Shown here: positions 25,989 to 34,615 of the stretch, piece after piece
Layout of the letters: the number at the start of each line of letters is the position of its first letter
Numbering within the stretch: position 1 is the stretch's first letter
Assembly (NCBI RefSeq): GCF_003325355.1
Contig: NZ_CP030850.1
Location: 4,519,501 to 4,583,500 of the forward strand
Length of the DNA: 64,000 nucleotides
From: Runella rosea
Lineage (GTDB): Bacteria; Bacteroidota; Bacteroidia; Cytophagales; Spirosomataceae
Reading direction: 5' to 3'
Position numbers and translations under genes: made by a program
The notes under the pieces: model-generated
Told to the model about the DNA's origin: nothing
What the model saw: the letters and a program-made list of their open reading frames with translations, nothing else
Database searches by the model: none

Positions 25989-28955
25989 TTATTTTCCGGT
26001 AATATCCATGGACTGATAAACATACTCGTGAATCCGTCGCCGAATCTTCTGCCGATTGATTTCATTGTTCTCGGCATTGGGGTGAACACGGTTGGAAAGA
26101 AACACAAAAACGAGGTCGTATTTAGGATCTGCCCACACCATCGTGCCCGTAAAACCCGAATGGCCAAACGAGGTAGCGGAGGCCGAAGGAGCTACATAAT
26201 TACTTTCTCCTTTGGTAGGAGCTTTGTCCCAACCAAGACCCCGGTGGTGAGCCGTATCGTACATTTTTGCGAATAATGGAACCGTTGCATCCTGAAAATA
26301 ACGCCGGTCGCCGTAGAGCCCTTTTTGTAAATTCATCTGCATCAAAATCGTTAAATCATACGCCGTGCTGAACAATCCCGCATGACCTGCCACGCCGCCA
26401 TAGACCGCCGCCATCTGATCATGTACCGTTCCGCGCAAGAGCTGGTTTCGGTACGAAAAATCGCTTTCAGTGGGGGCGATTTGCGTTTCTGGAAAGCGTT
26501 CTAACGATTTAAAGCCTGTTTGCATCATGCCAAGGGGTTCGTAAAAATTTTGTTGTAAAAACTCGTCAAGTGGTTGGTTTGTGACGCGTTCAACGATTTT
26601 TTGTAACATTAAAATGCCTAAATCACTGTAAACAAAAGAATAACGACCTCCAGGCTCTCGCTTATTGTGGAGCGGAGATTGAATCACCCACTGCCAAACC
26701 GAATCTTTTAACGCGGGTTTGGCAAATAACTTAGGCGCGATTTGCATTGAATAAACACTGTCACGCAGTGAACTGTAATATTCGGTCATCAGGCCACCTC
26801 CTCCCGTTTTGGTTCGCTCCCAGAGTTTAGGATAAAAAGCCACCATCCCTGAGCGATGCAGTAGCAAGTCCTCCAAAGTAATCTGCGATTTGTTTGTCCC
26901 CACTAACTCAGGCAAATAGTGTGCCGATTTTTGTTTTAGGTCAAGTACATTTTGTTCTTGCAGGTACATCACGGCCTGAAGGGTGGCCGCTACCTTGGTG
27001 ACCGAGGCTACATCATAAAGAGATTCATTCTGAACTTTTTCGGTGATTTTGTCATAACTGAGGGTTCCGTAATTTTTTTGGTAAACAATCCGCCCCTTTC
27101 TCGCCACTACAACCTGACAACCTGGAAAGATGCGTGCATTGATAGAGTTCTGAATCAGGGTATCCATGCGGTTGAGTAGCAGGGTGCTCATGCCCACTTG
27201 CTCGGGCAAACCCAGCGTAATGCGGTTGAGGGGTGTGGTTTCATACCCCGTTCCAATTGCGTATTGGCCTTCAATAGAGACGGGCAATTTTCCTTTGAAA
27301 GGCAATGCCCCGAAGATTTGCTGCGCGGCGGTTACTTCCAAATCAGCCAGATTTTCGTACGCACACACGACTGCCGAGGTGGCAGGAAGCTGCTTAAGGG
27401 CGTAAGGTGTGGCAAACAAACTGACAATAACTTTGGCTTTTTGCTGTAACCTCGTAATCAATTCAATGGTAGCGGGGGTTATGACAAACGGTCGGTTGAA
27501 ATTCCGCCGTGTTTCGTGCAGACTTACGATAACGACGTTGGCGTCGCCGACCTGCGTGAGCAAACTCTCCACTTCTTCGTTGGTAGTCGGTTTGTCGGCG
27601 TACATGATGTGTTTGAAGGGAGCGTAGCGACTTAGGGTTTGCTGAAACTGATTGATGCCGCCACCGCCGATGGCGATAGATGCAAATGCGCAGGTATCAA
27701 CGGCGCTGATGGGCAGAAGTTGGTTGTCGTTGCGAACCAGCGTAACGGCTTGCTCGCACAATTCGCGCGAAAGCGCTCGTACTTCGGCTTTTTGGATATC
27801 GTTGTTCAAATGCTTCATCACAACGGGCCGAGATTTATGCAACCCCATCCAGTATTTGGCCCGAAGTATTTTGTGGACTTTTTCGTCAATGACATCTTTG
27901 GGAATTCGTCCTTTTTCTACTTCTATTTTGATTTTTTTAATGGACTCCGCCACGTGCTCGGGATACAATAAAATATCATTTCCCGCCAGCAGGGCTTTTA
28001 TGTTGGCATCAACGGCGGTGCGTCCCCGCATGACCCCTTGCATATTCATGGCGTCGGTGAAAACTAGTCCCTGAAAACCCAATTTATTTTTAAGTAAATC
28101 AGTGACTATTTTTTCGGAAAGAGAGGAAGCGAGAAAGGGAGTATTGTCAAGAACGGGTACGTATAGATGCCCCGTAATGATGCCCGTAAGGCTGTCGGCG
28201 ATGAGCTTACGGAACGGATAAAGGTCGGTCTCGTCCAAGCGGTCGCTAGAATGTGAAAGAACGGGTAAGGTATAATGAGAGTCAGAGTCGGTATCGCCGT
28301 GTCCGGGAAAATGCTTAGCGGTGGCAATGATGCGTTGATGCTGAAGGCCTTTCATGTAGGCGGCAGCTTTGTTGGTCACATTGTCGCGGTCTTCTCCAAA
28401 CGAGCGTAGCCCAATCACTGGATTACGAGGGTTGCTGTTAATATCGGCGACGGGCGCAAAGTTCACGTTTACCCCTAATCGTTGGCACTGGCGGGCTATT
28501 TCCAAGCCCATTTTATAAATGTATTGATTATCTTGGATAGCCCCCAACGTCATTTGTTTGGGAAAATCTTCGATGCTATCAAGCCGCATTCCTAAGCCCC
28601 ATTCGCCATCAATGCCAATCATCAATGGCACGTTTGAGAGCGCCTGATACCGATTAATCAGGCTTGCCTGTCGCGCAGGGCCTCCTTTAAAGAAGATAAG
28701 TCCCCCAACTTGCTGATTTTTAATCAATACATCGAAATGGCGATAGTAAGACTCACTGCGGTCAGAATGCGTGGCGAGCATAAAAAACTGCCCTATTTTT
28801 TGTTCGAGCGTGAGTGATTTAAAAACACTATCGACCCATTTACTTTCAGCAAATATAAATGTGCCTCGCGGTGTGTCATTTTTAAAACTTGTCACGCCCA
28901 GTAGGCAAGCAAGAGTACACCCCAAAAAGGAGGTGCTAATCAATATTTTTTTCAT
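25989..28955 (-). CDS. glycoside hydrolase family 3 / serine beta-lactamase-like fusion protein
   Basis: 988 residues with an N-terminal signal or anchor segment. Residues about 40-390 are a GH3 barrel of the NagZ type: IDGEWGLGMRL, ARQCQRLGVNVNFAPVADI, KHFPGHGDTDSDSHYTLPV (the Asp-His catalytic pair) and LVFTDAMNMQGV (Asp nucleophile). Residues about 400-570 are a GH3 C-terminal-like domain. Residues about 600-985 are a class C beta-lactamase/PBP-like esterase domain with SVTK (SxxK nucleophile), YSDLG in the place of YxN, and GHSGFTG (third motif). The combination is known in Bacteroidetes and suggests trimming of peptidoglycan fragments in the periplasm: N-acetylglucosamine removal plus cleavage of a D-Ala or ester bond. 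The second activity is inference. Confidence 0.93.
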   Translation of the reverse strand: MKKILISTSFLGCTLACLLGVTSFKNDTPRGTFIFAESKWVDSVFKSLTLEQKIGQFFMLATHSDRSESYYRHFDVLIKNQQVGGLIFFKGGPARQASLINRYQALSNVPLMIGIDGEWGLGMRLDSIEDFPKQMTLGAIQDNQYIYKMGLEIARQCQRLGVNVNFAPVADINSNPRNPVIGLRSFGEDRDNVTNKAAAYMKGLQHQRIIATAKHFPGHGDTDSDSHYTLPVLSHSSDRLDETDLYPFRKLIADSLTGIITGHLYVPVLDNTPFLASSLSEKIVTDLLKNKLGFQGLVFTDAMNMQGVMRGRTAVDANIKALLAGNDILLYPEHVAESIKKIKIEVEKGRIPKDVIDEKVHKILRAKYWMGLHKSRPVVMKHLNNDIQKAEVRALSRELCEQAVTLVRNDNQLLPISAVDTCAFASIAIGGGGINQFQQTLSRYAPFKHIMYADKPTTNEEVESLLTQVGDANVVIVSLHETRRNFNRPFVITPATIELITRLQQKAKVIVSLFATPYALKQLPATSAVVCAYENLADLEVTAAQQIFGALPFKGKLPVSIEGQYAIGTGYETTPLNRITLGLPEQVGMSTLLLNRMDTLIQNSINARIFPGCQVVVARKGRIVYQKNYGTLSYDKITEKVQNESLYDVASVTKVAATLQAVMYLQEQNVLDLKQKSAHYLPELVGTNKSQITLEDLLLHRSGMVAFYPKLWERTKTGGGGLMTEYYSSLRDSVYSMQIAPKLFAKPALKDSVWQWVIQSPLHNKREPGGRYSFVYSDLGILMLQKIVERVTNQPLDEFLQQNFYEPLGMMQTGFKSLERFPETQIAPTESDFSYRNQLLRGTVHDQMAAVYGGVAGHAGLFSTAYDLTILMQMNLQKGLYGDRRYFQDATVPLFAKMYDTAHHRGLGWDKAPTKGESNYVAPSASATSFGHSGFTGTMVWADPKYDLVFVFLSNRVHPNAENNEINRQKIRRRIHEYVYQSMDITGK

Positions 28956-28991
28956 TAGGTGTTGGTAAATACAGACAAAAATAATAAAAAA

Positions 28992-29024
28992 TAAAGTTAC
29001 GGCATCCTAAAAAAATAGTACAAA
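28992..29024 (-). promoter_or_regulatory. Bacteroidetes-type promoter of the GH3/beta-lactamase gene
   Basis: On the minus strand TTTG (29021-29024) and TAACTTTA (28992-28999, 7 of 8 to TAnnTTTG) are 21 bases apart. Transcription would start near 28985, 30 bases before the ATG. Confidence 0.5.
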
Positions 29025-29169
29025 ACTCATTTCAAGGGTGAAAGAGGTTTTTGGGTGCATTATCCTGTATCGGTATTGATAGCTAGTTAATTTTGTGCGT
29101 AAATATTTGATATTCAATTACTTATTATTTGGGTTTTAATGGTAATCTACTCTTAATGTTGGCTTAACA

Positions 29170-29197
29170 TTGGCATAATATTGTACCCGTACTTTTG
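29170..29197 (+). promoter_or_regulatory. possible promoter of the TonB receptor gene
   Basis: TACTTTTG (29190-29197) fits the -7 element TAnnTTTG exactly. A TTG at 29170-29172 lies 17 bases upstream, shorter than the usual 19-21. It supports the ATG at 29217 and argues against the in-frame TTG at 29181. Confidence 0.4.
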
Positions 29198-29216
29198 CAC
29201 CCGACAAAACACTGAT

Positions 29217-32042
29217 ATGAAAGTTAAATTTAAACATTACAAATCCATGAGCAGATTACTGATATTTGCTGCCATTATTTTTGCTTCGATTCAGTCCTTT
29301 GCCCAGTCGGGCATCGTTCGCGGCACCATTACTGATGCTAAGAATAAAGAAACGCTTATTGGGGCTACTGTAAAACTCACAGGAACCCAACTTGGGGCCG
29401 CCACCGATATTAACGGTTTCTTTTCCATTGCCAAAGTTCCCGCAGGTAAGTACACGTTAGAAATTACCTACGTTTCTTACAAAACGGAAATCATTGAAAA
29501 TGTGTCTATTGAGGCTGATAAAGTAACCGAAGTTAATACAGCCCTTTTGGAAGCCGCCGCTACTCTACAAGAAGTGAGAGTAGTAGCTACCCGCCAAACC
29601 AATACGGAAGTTTCGGTCATCAGCGAAATCAAGGCCTCCCAAAATATCGTCAGCGGGATTTCGTCTCAACAAATTGCGCGTACCCTTGACCGCGATGCGG
29701 CGCAGGTGGTGAAACGCGTACCTGGAATCACCATCGTTGGCGACCGTTTTATCAATATTAGAGGATTAAATCAGCGTTATAACAACGTAATGCTACACAA
29801 TGCCTTCACGCCTTCGATGGAAACGGACGTGAAGTCTTTTTCATTTGACATCATTCCGAGTTCACAAATCGACCGTTTGTTGGTGTTTAAAAGCCCAGCG
29901 GCGGATTTGCCCGGCGAGTTTGCGGGTGGAGTAGTGAAGATTTTTACCAAAAATATTCCTGACCAGACGAGCATTACGTTTGATTACAGCACGAGTTTCC
30001 GCCAAGGAACGACATTTGGGGATTTTGACCAGCCCGAGCAGGGCAAAAACTACTGGATGGGTTTCAACAACGGCTACCAGAGTATTCCGAGCAGCTTCCC
30101 TAATAAAAACCTCAATTTCGCTACGCCAGCTGAGTTAGAATTGGCTGGCCGCGCTTTGCGTAATAACTGGACTACACAGCGGACATCGGCGATTCCTGAC
30201 CAACGCTACTCGTTGACTGGTAACTTTAAATTACAAGCAGGCAACGTCAAAATTGGAAACGTAACGGCGCTTACGTACAGCGACAGCCGTACCGCTTTTG
30301 AAATAACGCGCAAAGACTTCAACGAGAGTAACAACGATGTGCAGTCGGTCATCTATAACTACAACGACGCCCAGTCTAACCGGAATATTCGGGTGGGGGT
30401 TTTGCACAACTGGTCGGTAAGATTTAACGAAAATCACTCCATTGATTTCAAAAACCTGTACAATCAATTGAGCAATTCGAGCACCGTAAACCGTACGGGA
30501 CGCAACCTTGAATCCAACTTCTCGCCCGATAGTTATTCTTTTGACCAAGTGTACCGAGGAATTTATACGGGGCAATTATTGGGAAAACACGAGTTTAACA
30601 ACGATAAAACGGTGGTTGACTGGGTTGTAGGTTACAACAATGCCTATCGCGATCAACCCGACTATCGCCGCTACCGGTCCGATTTAGACGAATCAAACGG
30701 ACAAAGAACACTTTATGTGCCTCTTGGTACGGCTGCGGCCTTTTTCTTAGGTCGTTTTTCTTCAAAAATGAATGAGCAGGCTGTGACGGGCGGTGTAAAC
30801 CTGACGCATAAACTGGCGACCAAAAATGGTTCGGATATTGAGCTGAAAGTTGGCGGTTATTATGAAGATAAAAGCCGTGAATTTAAAGCCCGCAACTTAG
30901 GTTATGTGCGCACCAGCCGTACCAATCCCGATATTTTGAGTGGCTCAATTACACAATTGTTTCAGCCTCAAAACATTAACAACACCGACGGAATTCGGAT
31001 TGACGAACAAACCAACAATAGTGATTCGTACGATGCTGATAATAGCTTAATTGCCTTCTACGGTTCGGCAAACATTCCTCTGTCGAAAAAATTCAACATG
31101 ATTGCGGGGGTACGTTATGAAGCCAACACGCAACAATTAAAATCAGCAACCATTAACGGAGACCCCATCAACGTAAGTTTTCCCGTTAATAAGCTTTTGC
31201 CATCTCTGAATTTAACGTATAATTTCTCCGAAAAAACACTGATTCGGGCCGCTTACGGACGTACCCTCAACCGCCCCGAATTCCGCGAATTAGCGCCGTT
31301 TGCCTTCTATGATTTTGATTATAACATTGTTTATAAAGGAAATCCAGATGTTCAAACGGCCAATGTTGACAATTTTGACTTGCGCTACGAGTGGTACCCT
31401 ACGCCCAATGAAGTGGTGAGTATTGCGGGTTTTTACAAGTATTTTACCAATCCAATTGAAGTAATCGTGGTACCAGGTGCTGGCTCGGGAGGCGCAAAAA
31501 CGTTTACGTTTGCCAACGCCAAAAGCTCAGTAAGCTCAGGTTTAGAATTAGAAATTCGCAAAGGGCTAGGCTCGCTTGCTCCGTCTCCCATCTTGCAAAA
31601 CATGAGTTTGTTGTTCAATGCAGCCTTGATTTTCAGCCGCATCAAGTTAGGTACTCTAGGCTTAGGTCAGTCTGACGACCGCCCATTGCAGGGCCAATCG
31701 CCGTACATCGTCAACGTGGGCTTGAACTACAACAATCCTAAGTCTGATTTTCAAGTAAATGTGCTCTATAACGTTATTGGACGCCGAATCTTCGCCGCAG
31801 GCTTTGAAGGTTATCCCGATATTTATGAAATGCCCCGCAACGTATTGGACCTTACATTCTCTAAAGCCATCGGCACGCGTTGGACGGTGAAGGGCGGGGT
31901 GACTGATATTCTGAACCAAACCAACGTGTTGTTGCAGAATGGAAATGGCGACAAAAAATTTGACCGTAACAACGACCAATTAATCCAGACGTATCGTCCG
32001 GGACGAATGCTGCAATTGGGCTTCTCTTTCCGCATTCTATAA
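29217..32042 (+). CDS. TonB-dependent receptor with carboxypeptidase-like regulatory domain
   Basis: Outer-membrane active transporter of 941 residues. Signal peptide after a short basic start (SMSRLLIFAAIIFASIQSFAQ). Residues about 30-115 are a carboxypeptidase-regulatory-like Ig domain (IVRGTITDAKNKETLIGATVKL, DINGFFSIAKVPAGKYTLEITYV). The plug domain follows (LDRDAAQVVKRVPGITIVGDRFINIRGLNQRYN, SQIDRLLVFKSPAADLPGEFAGG). The remainder is the 22-strand barrel, ending in aromatic-terminated strands and GFSFRIL. The RYNNVMLHNAFTPS plug form is that of the group often paired with beta-helix-like lipoproteins rather than SusD. The next two genes on the same strand, at gaps of about 40 bases, are lipoproteins, so the three probably make one uptake locus. 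The ligand is unknown. Confidence 0.93.
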   Translation: MKVKFKHYKSMSRLLIFAAIIFASIQSFAQSGIVRGTITDAKNKETLIGATVKLTGTQLGAATDINGFFSIAKVPAGKYTLEITYVSYKTEIIENVSIEADKVTEVNTALLEAAATLQEVRVVATRQTNTEVSVISEIKASQNIVSGISSQQIARTLDRDAAQVVKRVPGITIVGDRFINIRGLNQRYNNVMLHNAFTPSMETDVKSFSFDIIPSSQIDRLLVFKSPAADLPGEFAGGVVKIFTKNIPDQTSITFDYSTSFRQGTTFGDFDQPEQGKNYWMGFNNGYQSIPSSFPNKNLNFATPAELELAGRALRNNWTTQRTSAIPDQRYSLTGNFKLQAGNVKIGNVTALTYSDSRTAFEITRKDFNESNNDVQSVIYNYNDAQSNRNIRVGVLHNWSVRFNENHSIDFKNLYNQLSNSSTVNRTGRNLESNFSPDSYSFDQVYRGIYTGQLLGKHEFNNDKTVVDWVVGYNNAYRDQPDYRRYRSDLDESNGQRTLYVPLGTAAAFFLGRFSSKMNEQAVTGGVNLTHKLATKNGSDIELKVGGYYEDKSREFKARNLGYVRTSRTNPDILSGSITQLFQPQNINNTDGIRIDEQTNNSDSYDADNSLIAFYGSANIPLSKKFNMIAGVRYEANTQQLKSATINGDPINVSFPVNKLLPSLNLTYNFSEKTLIRAAYGRTLNRPEFRELAPFAFYDFDYNIVYKGNPDVQTANVDNFDLRYEWYPTPNEVVSIAGFYKYFTNPIEVIVVPGAGSGGAKTFTFANAKSSVSSGLELEIRKGLGSLAPSPILQNMSLLFNAALIFSRIKLGTLGLGQSDDRPLQGQSPYIVNVGLNYNNPKSDFQVNVLYNVIGRRIFAAGFEGYPDIYEMPRNVLDLTFSKAIGTRWTVKGGVTDILNQTNVLLQNGNGDKKFDRNNDQLIQTYRPGRMLQLGFSFRIL

Positions 32043-32084
32043 GTTTTATGCTTTAACCATCAAGTAAGTCAATTATCCCAAACT

Positions 32085-33863
32085 ATGAATATGTTTAAAT
32101 CCATCAAAATGTTGCGAACGATAGCGCTTTTGCTCTCAACCGCAGTAATCTTCAATGCCTGTAAAGAAGAGGAAGAAGTTTTTCCTGCACCGACCATCGC
32201 GGCGGGTGCCGCCGCAAACGCCAAAACAGGTGATGTTGTAAAAATTACGGCTACGCTTAACGCTCCCGGCGGTTTGAAAACATTGACCGTTTTGAAAAAT
32301 GGGCAGACATTTGAAAGTAAGGCACTTACGGGTGAAACAACACTTTCTTATACCAAAGATTACACGGTAGAAAGCCTACCAGTAGGCTCTACAGTTGTGT
32401 TTACATTTCAAGCTACTGACAGCAAAGACCAAGCTTCTACGATTGCTACGCAAATCGTTACGGTTTCGGCCGTTCCGAGCAAGCCTATCGTGGATGTAAG
32501 CGGTACTTTAGAAGGAAACATCAGCTGGACAAAAGGAAATATCTACCGTCTGAAAGGATTCGTTCGGGTGGGTGAAGATGCCAAAATTGACGGAACTCCC
32601 ACCAAAACTGGCACCCTGACCATTGAAGCAGGTACGGTGATTATTGGTGAGCGCTCTTCAAAAGCAACGTTGATTATACAGCGTGGTAGCAAAATTATTG
32701 CCAACGGAACTGCCGATGCCCCTATTGTATTTACCTCTGAGCGCGCTATTGGTGAACGTGAAGCAGGCGACTGGGGTGGTTTGGTTATCTGTGGTAAAGG
32801 ATTAAACAACTTAACCACGGGTGGTGTAAAAGGAGTAGCTGAATTGGAAGGCCAGTACGGCGCATTCCACGGTGGTACTGACAACGCCGACAACTCAGGT
32901 TCATTGAAATACGTTCGGGTAGAATACGCTGGTATTCCCATCAACCCCAACCAAGAAGTAAACTCGTTTACGTTTGGTTCGGTAGGAAGTGGCACAACGC
33001 TAGAGTATTTACAAGCATCTTATGGCGGTGACGACTCCTTTGAGTGGTTTGGCGGAGCGGTTAATGCTAAGTATTTGATTGCTTACCGTGGTTTGGACGA
33101 TGATTTCGACATTGACAACGGTTTCAGCGGAAATTTACAATACGGAATCGGTCTTCGTGGTGCGGCGGTTGCTGACCAGTCAGGTTCAAACGGTTTTGAA
33201 ATCGATAACGACGGAAGCGGTACAGCCAACACGCCAGTGACATCGGCTACTTTATCGAACTTCTCGCTGATTGGACCAAAATTGGATAATACAACGGCCA
33301 TCAGTGTTCAGTACCAAAACGGTATGCACTTGCGTCGCAATGCCCAAGTAAAGATTCATAATACCGTCGTTACGGGCTTTCCTAATGGTATTTTCATCGA
33401 CCCAAGTGGCGCCGTTTCTACATTGCAAAATGCCGCCGATGGTAAATTGGTGTTGAATCGCGTAGTGGTTTCTGGCGTAAAAAGCTGGGGTTCAAACAGC
33501 TTCGGAGCTGGTGCGGGTAACCCTAACGGTTTTGCGGTTCGTGATGTAAATACCGCTACTACGCCAGTAGCCCTTGCCAACATTGGCACGCAAAAACCAT
33601 CTGAGTGGTTTGCTGCTCAACCAGGCAATAAAATCTTAACGGACTGGACGCTTACTGGTTTAAGCAATACCTTGTTTGTTGCAGGTACACCTACGTTTAC
33701 CGTTGGCGCTTCTGCTACGGAAACTTTAACCAAAGGTGGACAAGCTCCTGCGGGTGCCTTCTTTACAACGACCGATTTTATCGGCGCGTTTAAAGATGCC
33801 GACTGGACTGCAAAATGGGCTAACTTTAATTCAGGCACGACGGATTATACCAAAGTGCAATAA
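32085..33863 (+). CDS. surface lipoprotein with beta-helix-like domain, receptor partner
   Basis: 592 residues. Lipoprotein signal MLRTIALLLSTAVIFNACKEEE near residues 7-28, then a charged linker and an Ig-like domain (GDVVKITATLNAPGGLKTLTVLKNG, about residues 45-130). From about residue 150 the protein shows the strand pattern GTLTIEAGTVIIGE, LIIQRGSKIIANGTADAPIVFTSE and GDWGGLVICGKGLNN. This is followed by YVRVEYAGI and LEYLQASYGGDDSFEWFGG, typical of a right-handed beta-helix-like family that accompanies TonB receptors in many marine and soil Bacteroidetes. It probably sits on the cell surface over the receptor and captures the ligand, in the role SusD plays elsewhere; this is inference. 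It has no catalytic motif that I can name. Confidence 0.78.
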   Translation: MNMFKSIKMLRTIALLLSTAVIFNACKEEEEVFPAPTIAAGAAANAKTGDVVKITATLNAPGGLKTLTVLKNGQTFESKALTGETTLSYTKDYTVESLPVGSTVVFTFQATDSKDQASTIATQIVTVSAVPSKPIVDVSGTLEGNISWTKGNIYRLKGFVRVGEDAKIDGTPTKTGTLTIEAGTVIIGERSSKATLIIQRGSKIIANGTADAPIVFTSERAIGEREAGDWGGLVICGKGLNNLTTGGVKGVAELEGQYGAFHGGTDNADNSGSLKYVRVEYAGIPINPNQEVNSFTFGSVGSGTTLEYLQASYGGDDSFEWFGGAVNAKYLIAYRGLDDDFDIDNGFSGNLQYGIGLRGAAVADQSGSNGFEIDNDGSGTANTPVTSATLSNFSLIGPKLDNTTAISVQYQNGMHLRRNAQVKIHNTVVTGFPNGIFIDPSGAVSTLQNAADGKLVLNRVVVSGVKSWGSNSFGAGAGNPNGFAVRDVNTATTPVALANIGTQKPSEWFAAQPGNKILTDWTLTGLSNTLFVAGTPTFTVGASATETLTKGGQAPAGAFFTTTDFIGAFKDADWTAKWANFNSGTTDYTKVQ

Positions 33864-33871
33864 TTAGTATA

Positions 33872-33905
33872 TTTCGGGAAGTCATTTAAATTCGACTTCC
33901 CGAAA
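33872..33905 (+). terminator. intercistronic hairpin next to a start codon
   Basis: TTTCGGGAAGTC (33872-33883) and GACTTCCCGAAA (33894-33905) form a perfect 12-bp stem with a 10-base loop, ending 3 bases before the ATG at 33909. There is no T-run. It may attenuate transcription, protect the upstream mRNA, or limit translation of the next gene. Confidence 0.7.
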
Positions 33906-33908
33906 CTT

Positions 33909-34487
33909 ATGAAAACACAATTTTCAACCGCGTTCTTTCTTTTATTTATTGCTTTTGGACTAACTGTTAGCGGCGTGAGTTGCAAAGACGGCGACCCTTA
34001 CGATGTAAGTACGTATTTTTCCGAAAATGAAAAAGATACGCTGCTCGCCAATATCATTACCTACACCAGTCAGTATGCTAAAGGAGCTACCAACGCTACC
34101 CGTTTTGAGCCACGTTTTCGCAAAGAATATGTGGCTCGCTTGGGGCAGTACAAGTTTGAGAGCTATTTTGTTACGCCTGATTCCACGCACTACTTTTTCA
34201 TCAACCGCCCTGTGGGCAGTGGCCATTACAAGCGTGGGGTGGGAGGTAAGTTTAAGATGGGCAAAAATTTAATGCCTATGCAGTACGAAGAACTATGGTG
34301 TACGCCTCATTTTAAGAGTGATAGTTTGGTGGAGGAACGAGGCGAGTTTTTGTTTAAAGCAATGATAAAAGAAGGTAATATCGACAAATACGTGACCATG
34401 AAGCATTATGTAGAGTGGCCCGATTCGACGCTGGTCTACGATAAAAAAATACATGAATGGGTTGCGCCCGCCAAAGTGCAGCCTTAA
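33909..34487 (+). CDS. hypothetical lipoprotein, third gene of the receptor locus
   Basis: 192 residues. Lipoprotein signal ending VSGVSCKDGD with the Cys near residue 26. The mature part has no recognised domain; features are YFSENEKDTLLANIITYTSQYAKGA, RPVGSGHYKRGVGGKFKMGKN and EELWCTPHFKSDSLVEERGEFLF. The second half looks like alternating strands, ending in a Trp-rich segment (YVEWPDSTLVYDKKIHEW). It lies 45 bases after the beta-helix lipoprotein gene, behind a strong hairpin, and is followed by a terminator, so it closes the TonB locus. It could be an accessory surface subunit. Function unknown. Confidence 0.72.
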   Translation: MKTQFSTAFFLLFIAFGLTVSGVSCKDGDPYDVSTYFSENEKDTLLANIITYTSQYAKGATNATRFEPRFRKEYVARLGQYKFESYFVTPDSTHYFFINRPVGSGHYKRGVGGKFKMGKNLMPMQYEELWCTPHFKSDSLVEERGEFLFKAMIKEGNIDKYVTMKHYVEWPDSTLVYDKKIHEWVAPAKVQP

Positions 34488-34517
34488 CATAAAGAATTCA
34501 TATTGGTGTCAGATTAT

Positions 34518-34552
34518 AAAAAAAGCCGAGGACGACTGTTCTCGGTTTTTTT
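34518..34552 (+). terminator. terminator of the TonB receptor locus
   Basis: Stem CCGAG (34526-34530) with CTCGG (34541-34545), extended by an A-run on the left and TTTTTTT on the right. It lies about 30 bases past the stop codon at 34487. Confidence 0.7.
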
Positions 34553-34615
34553 ATGGAGTAGATTTAAGGAATGTCATCATTTTCAGAGTGTTATTCCTTA
34601 AATCCTGCCCAGATT

